From Rheinheimera maricola (lineage in GTDB: Bacteria > Pseudomonadota > Gammaproteobacteria > Enterobacterales > Alteromonadaceae), in contig NZ_JAERPS020000006.1 of NCBI RefSeq assembly GCF_016918075.2, forward strand, positions 248,001-312,000: 64,000 nucleotides of DNA. The letters are read 5' to 3'. Positions within the stretch are counted from its first letter, which is position 1. The number at the start of each line of letters is the position of its first letter. Shown here one piece after another: positions 56,917-64,000 of the stretch. A program made the translations under genes and the position numbers. The notes beneath the pieces were generated by a model. That model did not search any database. It was not told the origin of the DNA and worked only from the letters and a program-made list of their open reading frames with translations.

Positions 56917-58104
56917 ATGAGCATACCGCAGCGGTATTATGTGTTATTGGCCGGGTTTTTCAGCCAGTTACTTTGTTTAGGCGTGGCTCGTTTTGCTTAT
57001 ACACCGCTGTTACCGTTAATGCAGCAGCACCAGTTACTGAATGATGCCAGTGGTGGTTATCTGGCTGGAGTTAACTATTTAGGCTATATGGCCGGCGCTT
57101 TGCTGGCCGCGAGCCTGAACAACCTTCAATTAAAAGACAGCCTGTACCGGCTGGGATTGATTTTAGCGGTATTGAGCACCTTGGGTATGGCGTTAACTGA
57201 TAACGTCTGGCTGTGGTCGCTGTGGCGTTTTATCGCCGGCTTAAGTAGTGCCGGCTCTATGTTGATTGCCTCTGGCTTGATAATGCACTGGCTGTTAAGC
57301 CACAAACAACGGGCTGAACTGGGTATCCATTTTGCCGGGTTGGGCTTTGGTATTGCCCTGGCTGCACTGTTGGTTGAACTGATGCTAAGCCAGCAGCTGG
57401 ACTGGCGTGCCCAGTGGCAATATTTTGCTCTATTTGGTTTGTTATTGGCTATTCCTGCCTGGTGCTGGTTACCGCGCCCGGCTACCGTTGCACTGTCGAC
57501 GCAGCATAGCGCTGTTGATACCCCACCGGCCAAGCGCTTTGTCCGGCTGATGCTGGCCAGTTATTTTTGTGCCGGTTATGGCTATGTCATCAGTGCGACC
57601 TTTATCGTCACCATTGTTGAGCGTATGCCGGGCTTAAGTGGCAGTGGCAACCTGAGTTTTATTGTTTTAGGTCTGGCGGCCACACCTGCGGTATTGTTGT
57701 GGGATTTAATCGCGCGTAAAACCGGCTATCTGAAAGCCATTATGCTGGCGTTACTGGCACAAAGCGCGGCAATTTTATTGCCATTGTGGTTTAGCTCACT
57801 CGCGGCGGTTTTGTTAAGCGCGGCGTTGTTTGGTGCGACCTTTATTGGCGTGGTGAGCTTAGTGCTGACGATGGCAGGGCGCTTGTATCCAAGTAAACCG
57901 GCAAAGTTAATGGGAAAAATGACACTGGCCTACGGCAGTGCTCAGGTACTGGCGCCGGCCCTAACCGGCTATCTGGCAGAAGTGACTGGGCAGTACAATA
58001 TTGGCCTGTATCTGGCAGCCGGTTTTGTGGCTGTCGGGGCATTGCTGTTAGCGGTGCTTATCGCAACAGATAACACCGCGCAGCAGTTAGATGCGTTGAA
58101 GTAA
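56917..58104 (+). CDS. YbfB/YjiJ-family MFS transporter
   Basis: A 395-residue 12-helix carrier. The N-terminus YYVLLAGFFSQLLCLGVARFAYTPLLPLMQ, ASGGYLAGVNYLGYMAGAL and RFIAGLSSAGSMLIASGL match the YbfB/YjiJ family (MFS_4), whose substrates are uncertain. It stands alone, between two terminators' worth of intergenic DNA. The start ATG 56917 has a weak ribosome-binding site. Confidence 0.88.
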   Translation: MSIPQRYYVLLAGFFSQLLCLGVARFAYTPLLPLMQQHQLLNDASGGYLAGVNYLGYMAGALLAASLNNLQLKDSLYRLGLILAVLSTLGMALTDNVWLWSLWRFIAGLSSAGSMLIASGLIMHWLLSHKQRAELGIHFAGLGFGIALAALLVELMLSQQLDWRAQWQYFALFGLLLAIPAWCWLPRPATVALSTQHSAVDTPPAKRFVRLMLASYFCAGYGYVISATFIVTIVERMPGLSGSGNLSFIVLGLAATPAVLLWDLIARKTGYLKAIMLALLAQSAAILLPLWFSSLAAVLLSAALFGATFIGVVSLVLTMAGRLYPSKPAKLMGKMTLAYGSAQVLAPALTGYLAEVTGQYNIGLYLAAGFVAVGALLLAVLIATDNTAQQLDALK

Positions 58105-58237
58105 TTATTTACCAATACAGAATGTATAGAATCATTTTAAATCAATTCTTTATGTTGATTTGTGGTGACTGTAGGTGGGCAGTTTTCGGATAAGAAAATA
58201 TCATGATAGGCAAATATTAGCTTTTGGTCGGTAGTTG

Positions 58238-59183
58238 TTACCTCTTTCCGTTTTTCGATACGTAGTCAGCATATGCTTGTGCGTGGATAAGGACTAATTT
58301 TGCGGTATCAACATCGTCGAGTAAGTCGATTGCCGGAGATGGCAAGTCAGGAACTCCATCGATAGCATTCTTTACAGGCTGTTGTTCAAGCCATTGGTAA
58401 ACCTTATTTCGCTTTTCCATAGCCGCAAAAAGAGTTTCAAAGATCTGACCCGATAACTCTTTAGCGCCGAACCATTCTAATGGCTTTCTGATACTTGATT
58501 TGAGCTCTGTCCTGACAGAGCTGTCGATTCTTAGCGCTAGCTGAGCCGCTTTGAGTTCTTCCGCTTTAATTTCTTTTTTTGCCCAATCAACTCGACAAGC
58601 AAGGTCTGTTGCTTGGTGCTGATAGATGCCATCAACCGGAGCAATGACCCCCGTTTTTATATGTTCCAGTTTTTTTAGAGCATCAAGTAGCGGGCATAGA
58701 TCGGTATCGTTAGAAACGAATACAAAGTGTTGAGGCGATGGATCGTTGAATGCGTCCATTAAAGCGTGGACTGCAATATTGATATCAGTTTGTTTTTCTT
58801 CGATCCGCCAAACGTTTACTTGTGGACATCCTGCGTGTAGTTCTTTGGGGCGCAATGGGTCGACTTGTCGTAAAGTCACAGGATTCACGGTATGGGTTCC
58901 GAGAATAATGGTGAACATTTCTTCGGGATAAATGCATTGTAACGCTTGGTGGTAAGCTTTTTGGTCGGTTTTAGCTGTTGCTGAAAATGTAATTTTCGGG
59001 ATAACTTCGGAAGTGAAGTACTTCGTAATTACTACGCTACCTAGTTCTGCCAGAATTTTTGCCGGAACGGAGTTTGTGATTGTACTTTTGACCAGCTCAA
59101 TCGGGTCTAACCATTTATAAGGGGGTGTTTTTTAGGACACCGTAATACAGGTTGTAACCGTCGATGTAGATGCGAGTCTTCAT
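58238..59183 (-). pseudogene. NYN-domain (PIN-like) nuclease gene, frameshifted in a C5 tract
   Basis: From ATG 59183 the minus strand reads MKTRIYIDGYNLYYGVLKNTP and then stops in frame. Ignoring one C of the five at 59125-59121, it continues YKWLDPIELVKSTITNSVPA...KTDQKAYHQALQCIYPEEMFT into the long open stretch ending at 58238. The joined product of ~314 residues is a complete NYN/LabA-like nuclease: IDGYN with the first catalytic Asp and VSNDTDLCPLLDAL with the later acidic pair. As sequenced, only a 226-codon 3' part (58238-58918) is open. It could be a true mutation, a phase-variable tract or a sequencing error. Its lower GC than neighbours and its position between mnmE and the MFS gene suggest acquisition. 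Confidence 0.85.
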
Positions 59184-59216
59184 TTGTGCTTTCCATAGCC
59201 ACATGCTGTAAAAACG

Positions 59217-59240
59217 AAAAAACCGGCATAGAGCCGGCTT
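59217..59240 (-). terminator. Rho-independent terminator after mnmE
   Basis: AACCGGC (59221-59227) and GCCGGCTT (59233-59240) pair around a 5-base loop, allowing one G-U. On the minus strand a run of six T residues follows. It lies about 170 bases after the mnmE stop and just before the NYN gene; the stretch 59241-59406 between them shows nothing else recognisable. Confidence 0.7.
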
Positions 59241-59406
59241 TTTCCCCCTCATCTCGCAAATCGCAATGCTTACGTAGATTTCGGGTTAGTTGTTAAACAC
59301 ATATTAGCAGTACTTTTGCACCCATCTGATCTAACCAGTTTGGTTTTTCTTTCGAAACCTGTGCTTTGTTAAGCATAATATTTAATTATTATAAATAAAT
59401 TGTGGC

Positions 59407-60783
59407 TTATTTACCGATACAAAACGAGCTAAAAATCTTACCGAGTAAATCATCCGAACTAAATTCGCCGGTTATTTCGTTCAGGTGTTGCTGGGTTAGC
59501 CGCAGCTCTTCGGCCAAAATCTCACCGGCGATAAAGCTGTGTAGTTGCTCCTGGCCGATAGCAAGGTGCTCGGCGGCGCGATCCAGTGCATCCAGGTGGC
59601 GGCGGCGGGCGAGGAAGCTGCCCTCGGTACTGGCGTCAAAGCCGATACATTGCTTTAAATGCTCGCGCAGCGCGTCTATACCATCCCCGGTTTTGGCCGA
59701 TAAGCGATATACCGGCGCTTTGGCGGTTAAGTCTGCGGTCGACTCTGGATTGAGCATCTCGCCGGTAATATCGGCTTTATTGCGAATTACCGTTACGCCC
59801 AAATTGGCTGGCAAGCGGTCGATAAAGTCAGGCCAGATATCGTGTGGATCGGTGGCGTTGGTGGTGGTGCCGTCGACCATAAACAGTACCCGGTCGGCTT
59901 GCTCTATTTCTTTCCACGCCCGTTCTATACCGATTTGCTCCACCTGATCGGTAGCGTCACGTAAACCGGCGGTGTCGATGATATGCAGCGGCATGCCGTC
60001 GATATGAATATGCTCACGTAGTACGTCGCGGGTAGTGCCGGCAATCTCGGTAACAATAGCGGCTTCGCGGCCAGCAAGGGCATTCAGCAAGCTGGATTTA
60101 CCGGCATTGGGTCGCCCGGCAATAACCACTTTCATGCCTTCGCGCAAAATACTGCCCTGGGTGGCCTGTTTTCTTACCGTGGCAAGATAATCGATGATGT
60201 CTGCTAAATCAGATGCGACTTTACCGTCAGATAAAAAGTCGATTTCTTCATCCGGGAAATCTATCGCCGCTTCGACGTACATGCGCAGGTGGATCACTTT
60301 TTCGACCAGCTGATGAATGCGGTTCGAAAATTCGCCTTGTAGCGATTGCATAGCACTGCGTGCCGCTTGTTCGCTACTGGCGTCAATCAGGTCGGCTATG
60401 GCTTCGGCCTGGGCTAAATCGAGCTTGTCATTTAAAAACGCCCGTTCAGAGAATTCACCTGGCCTGGCGATACGCACATTGGGCAGTGCTAATACCTGCT
60501 TTAGCAGCATATCCAGTAGCATCGGGCCGCCATGGCCTTGAAGCTCCAGTACATCTTCGCCGGTAAACGAATTTGGCCCAGGGAAGAGCAGGGCAATGCC
60601 CTGATCCAGCACTTTGGCTTGGGCATCAAAAAACGGTAAGTACTCGGCATAGCGCGGTTTAGGTAACTTGTGCAGTATGGCCTGGGCTACGGCTTTGGTA
60701 TTAGGGCCTGAGATGCGGATAATACCGACACCGGCGCGGCCGGGAGCGGTGGCTAAAGCGGCGATGGTGTCTGTAGTAAACAT
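59407..60783 (-). CDS. mnmE: tRNA modification GTPase MnmE
   Basis: A 458-residue GTPase, partner of MnmG in wobble-uridine modification. The N-terminal folate-binding domain starts [27 protein letters not shown]. The G domain has [21 protein letters not shown] and NKAD, and the protein ends in the conserved CIGK whose Cys is typical of the family. Full length. Confidence 0.98.
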   Translation of the reverse strand: MFTTDTIAALATAPGRAGVGIIRISGPNTKAVAQAILHKLPKPRYAEYLPFFDAQAKVLDQGIALLFPGPNSFTGEDVLELQGHGGPMLLDMLLKQVLALPNVRIARPGEFSERAFLNDKLDLAQAEAIADLIDASSEQAARSAMQSLQGEFSNRIHQLVEKVIHLRMYVEAAIDFPDEEIDFLSDGKVASDLADIIDYLATVRKQATQGSILREGMKVVIAGRPNAGKSSLLNALAGREAAIVTEIAGTTRDVLREHIHIDGMPLHIIDTAGLRDATDQVEQIGIERAWKEIEQADRVLFMVDGTTTNATDPHDIWPDFIDRLPANLGVTVIRNKADITGEMLNPESTADLTAKAPVYRLSAKTGDGIDALREHLKQCIGFDASTEGSFLARRRHLDALDRAAEHLAIGQEQLHSFIAGEILAEELRLTQQHLNEITGEFSSDDLLGKIFSSFCIGK

Positions 60784-60802
60784 GTTGTTGCCTCTTAATG
60801 GA

Positions 60803-60832
60803 AAAAGCCTGTCAACGTGATGCGACAGGCTT
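60803..60832 (-). terminator. Rho-independent terminator between yidC and mnmE
   Basis: AAGCCTGTC (60805-60813) and GACAGGCTT (60824-60832) form a 9-bp stem with a 10-base loop. On the minus strand it is followed by five T residues. It sits between yidC and mnmE. Confidence 0.8.
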
Positions 60833-60847
60833 AAGTTTTAACGGCAA

Positions 60848-60947
60848 GGGTAAGGAAATCATCATTTCGCCGCTTTCGACAGCACTTCCTTGTGCTGTCT
60901 CAATCTCCGCAACATCCCTGTTGCTGCTTCATGATGACACCTTACCC
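60848..60947. repeat. Multi-branched inverted-repeat element (structured RNA or REP-like)
   Basis: An outer stem, GGGTAAGG (60848-60855) with CCTTACCC (60940-60947), continues after a small bulge with TCATCAT (60859-60865) and ATGATGA (60931-60937). Inside are two perfect hairpins: GACAGCAC/GTGCTGTC (60878-60885 and 60892-60899) and GCAACA/TGTTGC (60909-60914 and 60919-60924). The 100-base unit can fold as a three-way junction on either strand. It is non-coding, in the yidC-mnmE gap. Confidence 0.65.
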
Positions 60948-60964
60948 CTGCTTTTTGAGCTTGT

Positions 60965-62599
60965 TTAAGCCTTTTTAGTATGCAGGCCTTTCTTTTCCAT
61001 ACCGCGGTAGATATACAGCATCTGCGCCAGTGAAATCAGGTTACTAACAAACCAGTATAGTACCAGGCCACTCGGGAACCAGAGGAAGAATACTGAAAAC
61101 GCCACCGGCATCCACATCATAATCTTCTGTTGCATTGGGTCGGTAACCTGCATTGGTGTTAGTTTTTGCATTAAGAACATGCTTAAACCAAACAGAACCG
61201 GCAGTACGTAGTACGGGTCTTGCGCCGACAAATCGTTAATCCATAACATAAATGGCGCGTGGCGCAGCTCTACGCTTTCTACAAATACCCAGTATAACGC
61301 CAGGAAAATCGGCATCTGAATGATCATCGGTAAGCAGCCACCCATGGGGTTAACTTTTTCTTTGCGATACAGTTCCATCATGGCCGGCCCCATTTTTTGC
61401 CGGTCATCTTTGTAGCGAGCTTGCAGCTCGTCTATTTTTGGCTTTAAGTTACGCATCTTAGCCATCGACTCGTACTGCACTTTGGTTAATGGGTACATGG
61501 CGCCTTTTACAATTAGCGTAATACAGATAATGGCGACACCCCAGTTCACCACAAAGCCTTGTATTGTGGTCAATAACCAGAATAGAGGTTGTGATATAAA
61601 CCATAGGAAACCGTAATCAACGGTTAAATCCAGGCCATTGGCTATTTTAGCCAGGCTGTCTTGATCTTTCGGTCCGGCATAAAAAGTACTGGCGAGGGTT
61701 ACTTCAGCGCCCGGTTCGATATTAATTGCCGGGCCTTTAGCGCCAACAACGCCCTGGCCGTTGCGCACCAGACTGTATAATTGGTTATCAGCTTGTTGAT
61801 CAGGTACCCAAGCCGAGACAAAGTAGTGTTCTAGCATGGCAACCCAACCGCCAGTTGTGGCTTCCAGCAGGTTTTTGTCTTGCATGTCATCGAAAGCGTA
61901 TTTGTTATAGCGCTCAGATGATGTGCCGTAGGCACCGCCGCGATATATCGGCATCATCATGCTGCTGCTTTCACCATTGTCGATACTTTGAACCAAATGC
62001 TGATAAGGTTGAACGGTTTTAACTTCGCCGCTTTGGTTATGTAGAAAATATTCTACCCGGACATCATATTGGCCGGCAGTAAAGGTAAATCGTTTTTCAA
62101 TTTGCAGGCCATTGTGGTTAAACATTAACGGCACTGCTAATTCTGTAGCACCTTCGGCTAGGCTATAGCTGTTTTGTGCTGTGCTGTACACCGGGCGGGC
62201 ATTGCGGCTGTCGTCCGGGCCGTCACGGCCAATCAGACCGCTTTGTGCCACATACTCAAATCCGTTCAAACGACGCATCAGTGGGTAGGCTGCTGCTTCG
62301 CCTTTTTTCAATTCAAATGCCGGTAGTTGTAAATCGACAATATCGCCACCGCGGCTATCAATACTCAGCTGCAGTACATCTGTGCTAACGGTAATGCTGC
62401 GCGCCGCTGCTGCAATGGCGGCAATGGGCTGTTCGGCATCGGCGGTGGTGAGTTGCAAGTCGGCAGAACTACTGCCACTTGGGCTTTGTTGGGTAACCGG
62501 CGTAACAGGTTTGGGTGCAGTGTCTATATTCCACTGCTGCCAGAGTAAAAAACTGACTAGTGCCAGACCTATAACTAATAAACTACGTTGTGATTCCAT
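60965..62599 (-). CDS. yidC: Membrane protein insertase YidC
   Basis: A 544-residue inner-membrane insertase. It has an N-terminal anchor (SLLVIGLALVSFLLWQQW), a large periplasmic beta-supersandwich domain, and the conserved C-terminal five-helix core with WGVAIICITLIVKGAMYPLTK, NPMGGCLPMIIQMPIFLALYWVF and PSGLVLYWFVSNLISLAQ. The conserved core Arg is not visible from motifs alone. Gene order rpmH-rnpA-yidD-yidC is standard. Confidence 0.98.
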   Translation of the reverse strand: MESQRSLLVIGLALVSFLLWQQWNIDTAPKPVTPVTQQSPSGSSSADLQLTTADAEQPIAAIAAAARSITVSTDVLQLSIDSRGGDIVDLQLPAFELKKGEAAAYPLMRRLNGFEYVAQSGLIGRDGPDDSRNARPVYSTAQNSYSLAEGATELAVPLMFNHNGLQIEKRFTFTAGQYDVRVEYFLHNQSGEVKTVQPYQHLVQSIDNGESSSMMMPIYRGGAYGTSSERYNKYAFDDMQDKNLLEATTGGWVAMLEHYFVSAWVPDQQADNQLYSLVRNGQGVVGAKGPAINIEPGAEVTLASTFYAGPKDQDSLAKIANGLDLTVDYGFLWFISQPLFWLLTTIQGFVVNWGVAIICITLIVKGAMYPLTKVQYESMAKMRNLKPKIDELQARYKDDRQKMGPAMMELYRKEKVNPMGGCLPMIIQMPIFLALYWVFVESVELRHAPFMLWINDLSAQDPYYVLPVLFGLSMFLMQKLTPMQVTDPMQQKIMMWMPVAFSVFFLWFPSGLVLYWFVSNLISLAQMLYIYRGMEKKGLHTKKA

Positions 62600-62602
62600 G
62601 GC

Positions 62603-62866
62603 TTAGCTTTTCTCATTGGGCTTTTCAGGAACAGGATCATCACCGCCTGCATGTAGGGGATGACATTTTAATATACGTTTTGCTGCTAACCAACTGCCTT
62701 TTAGCACGCCAAAGCGCTCTATTGCGGTGATAGCATAATGTGAGCAGGTTGGCTGAAAGCGGCAACTTGGCCCAAACAGCGGGCTAATCAGTCTTTGGTA
62801 ACCCTGAAGTAGCGTTAGGGCTAGGCTGACTGCAGCGCGGTGTATTGGCGAGCGATCTTGCGCCAT
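62603..62866 (-). CDS. yidD: Membrane protein insertion efficiency factor YidD
   Basis: An 87-residue protein with the family core [59 protein letters not shown], including its conserved cysteines. It overlaps the 3' end of rnpA by 46 bases and ends three bases before the yidC start, as in E. coli. Confidence 0.95.
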   Translation of the reverse strand: MAQDRSPIHRAAVSLALTLLQGYQRLISPLFGPSCRFQPTCSHYAITAIERFGVLKGSWLAAKRILKCHPLHAGGDDPVPEKPNEKS

Positions 62867-63189
62867 AACTTTTCCAGTTGCCTATGTAACTCATCATTAG
62901 CTGTGTTGCTAATATCACCTTTTACCATCAGTACTAAATCGACGCCAGGCAACTCATGTTGATGCAAACGAAAACTGTCACGCACGCAGCGTTTTATACG
63001 ATTGCGGTGCACGGCTAATTTAACACGTTTTTTCGCGATAGTAAGGCCTAATCGGGGATGGGGTAGATCATTGGCTTTTGCCAGGATGGTAAACAGCGGA
63101 GAAGAAACTCGGAAAGGGAGTTTGAATACATTATCGAACTGACCGGGAGTTAACAGGCGTAACTCCCGACCAAATTTCAGGCTGACCAC
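62821..63189 (-). CDS. rnpA: Ribonuclease P protein component
   Basis: A 122-residue basic protein that assists the RNase P RNA. The RNR motif is present as [14 protein letters not shown], preceded by [18 protein letters not shown]. Eighteen bases separate it from rpmH; a 7-bp hairpin TCAGCGG/CCGCTGA (63190-63207) without a T run lies in that gap and may be a processing site. Confidence 0.97.
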   Translation of the reverse strand: MVSLKFGRELRLLTPGQFDNVFKLPFRVSSPLFTILAKANDLPHPRLGLTIAKKRVKLAVHRNRIKRCVRDSFRLHQHELPGVDLVLMVKGDISNTANDELHRQLEKLWRKIARQYTALQSA

Positions 63190-63207
63190 TCAGCGGATAA
63201 CCGCTGA

Positions 63208-63345
63208 TTAAGCAGATAAACGCTGACGGCCTTTAGCACGGCGACGCGCTAATACCTGACGACCACTTTTAGTAGCCATACGAGCACGGAAACCGTGGTT
63301 ACGCTTGCGCTTTAATACGCTTGGTTGAAAAGTTCTTTTACTCAT
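63208..63345 (-). CDS. rpmH: Ribosomal protein L34
   Basis: A 45-residue, very basic protein: [45 protein letters not shown]. This is the complete bL34 sequence pattern. It is first in the rpmH-rnpA-yidD-yidC cluster and divergent from dnaA, its standard location. Confidence 0.98.
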   Translation of the reverse strand: MSKRTFQPSVLKRKRNHGFRARMATKSGRQVLARRRAKGRQRLSA

Positions 63346-63781
63346 GATTTCATCCGTCCGGTCGAAATATTTACTAAAGGTTTCTGTGTTTTAGCAAATA
63401 TACCAAAACGCAGCTGACAAAAATGAGCGCGAATTTTAAGTAGTCTGCGTACTAAAGTCAATCTGATCCTGCGTTTTATTACACACTGATCATCTCTGAT
63501 CCTGTTTTCCCTAAAGTTTTCCACAGGCGCGGAGGTGCTTGTTGAATAAAGTGTGTATTATTTTCTGGTTAGTTCAAATTTCGCCAACATAAAGCATCGG
63601 TATTATTAAAAGGTATAAGATAAATATATTGATACTATACAGAGGTTTATGTGTTTATCTGGTGGTGTGGTGTAAATTTGAAAAAGTCAATATTGAAGTT
63701 GTGGATAAGATAGTACCATAATGTGCCCTTCGTTTACTTACGCCAGCCTTTTTCATCACAATAGTTAAGGCTTCAGGAGAT
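63346..63781. promoter_or_regulatory. rpmH-dnaA divergent promoter region with DnaA boxes
   Basis: This 436-base non-coding region separates rpmH and dnaA. A consensus DnaA box lies in reverse (TGTGGATAA, 63700-63708), and a one-mismatch box TTTTCCACA lies at 63517-63525. Several GATC sites lie around 63465-63500. This fits DnaA autoregulation. It is far less GATC- and box-dense than the stretch at 49745-50104, so I do not read it as the origin. Confidence 0.7.
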
Positions 63782-64000
63782 ATGGTGTATCAGTCCGTTT
63801 GGCAAAATTGCCTGCAAGCGTTGCAAACCGAATTGCCCGCACAGCATTTCAGTATGTGGATCCGCCCACTGCAAGCTGATAGTTCAGATGCAGGCCTAAC
63901 CTTGTATGCGCCAAACCGGTTTGTGCTGGATTGGGTACGTGAAAAATATTTGAGTCGGATCTTAGAACTGATCCAGGATTACTGCGGTGACGATGCGCCG
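63782..64000 (+). CDS. dnaA: Chromosomal replication initiator DnaA (5' part)
   Basis: The first 73 codons of dnaA, cut by the window end. The protein begins [20 protein letters not shown], then [16 protein letters not shown] and [17 protein letters not shown], which is the domain I sequence typical of gammaproteobacteria. AGGAGA lies at 63775-63780, very close to ATG 63782; the adjacent GTG at 63785 has more usual spacing and could be the true start. Confidence 0.97.
   Translation, partial: MVYQSVWQNCLQALQTELPAQHFSMWIRPLQADSSDAGLTLYAPNRFVLDWVREKYLSRILELIQDYCGDDAP

Noticed and set aside
60848..60947. tRNA or integron attC-type site in the yidC-mnmE gap
   Set aside because: The stems do not give a cloverleaf with a T-loop, and the RYYYAAC/GTTRRRY core pairs of attC are absent.
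63460..63720. dnaA upstream region as the replication origin
   Set aside because: It has only one perfect DnaA box, one weak one and a few GATC sites, whereas the mioC-mnmG gap has the full origin layout.

Overview
The window looks like the replication-origin region of a gammaproteobacterial chromosome. GC content is roughly 50%, and protein style and gene order best fit the Rheinheimera/Alishewanella/Arsukibacterium group; this placement is an inference from gene content, not a search. The housekeeping backbone reads, from the right edge leftwards: dnaA (partial, plus strand), rpmH-rnpA-yidD-yidC, mnmE, mioC, oriC, mnmG-rsmG-parA-parB, the full atpIBEFHAGDC operon, glmU, and a DeoR-type regulator with glmS. 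The oriC call rests on its classic place between mioC and mnmG, eleven GATC sites in about 210 bp, AT-rich GATCT 13-mers and several DnaA boxes. dnaA itself lies about 14 kb away.

Accessory blocks interrupt this backbone. (1) 1-9.6 kb is a beta-glucan (probably laminarin) utilisation locus: a FucP-type sugar/H+ symporter, a GH3 exo-glucosidase lipoprotein, a TonB-dependent receptor and a GH16 endo-glucanase lipoprotein with three tandem C-terminal beta-sandwich modules. A perfect 14-bp LacI-type operator lies upstream of GH16. (2) 9.9-14.4 kb holds small genes and gene debris: a solute-binding-like protein, two membrane proteins, a MerR regulator with a typical 20-bp-spacer MerR promoter in front of a quinone-reductase-like gene, a decayed duplicate of the DUF2269-like gene, a DJ-1/PfpI protein without its catalytic cysteine, and an antitoxin whose toxin is cut to 19 codons. 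(3) 17.3-20.6 kb is a large two-component-propeller histidine kinase.

(4) 20.8-27.4 kb is the most interesting part: a compact minus-strand operon for a TolC-like protein fused to a C-terminal TIM-barrel-like (hydrolase-like) domain, an HlyD-type adaptor, a Cys-rich TackOD1-like protein with a degenerate GGDEF domain that keeps an I-site (RxxD) at the exact canonical distance, a processive GT2 glycosyltransferase, and a PEP-CTERM-like secreted protein. I read it as a c-di-GMP-controlled exopolysaccharide synthesis and export system, analogous to Pel or PNAG systems but with different parts. A MASE3-PAS-GGDEF-EAL enzyme that could set its c-di-GMP input is encoded just upstream, with a candidate small RNA gene between them.

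(5) 31.6-38.3 kb carries a parS-like site, a dicarboxylate/amino-acid symporter, an imperfect palindromic element, a TraB/GumN protein followed by a 40-codon small gene with a perfect Shine-Dalgarno, and a CadC-like membrane regulator. (6) 50.9-59.2 kb, between mioC and mnmE, carries a DeaD/CsdA helicase, an M1 metallopeptidase with a small DUF6702-like partner, TrxC, a PEBP-family protein, a YbfB-type MFS carrier and a NYN-nuclease gene broken by a one-base shift in a C5 tract. No tRNA, rRNA, CRISPR array or insertion sequence was recognised.
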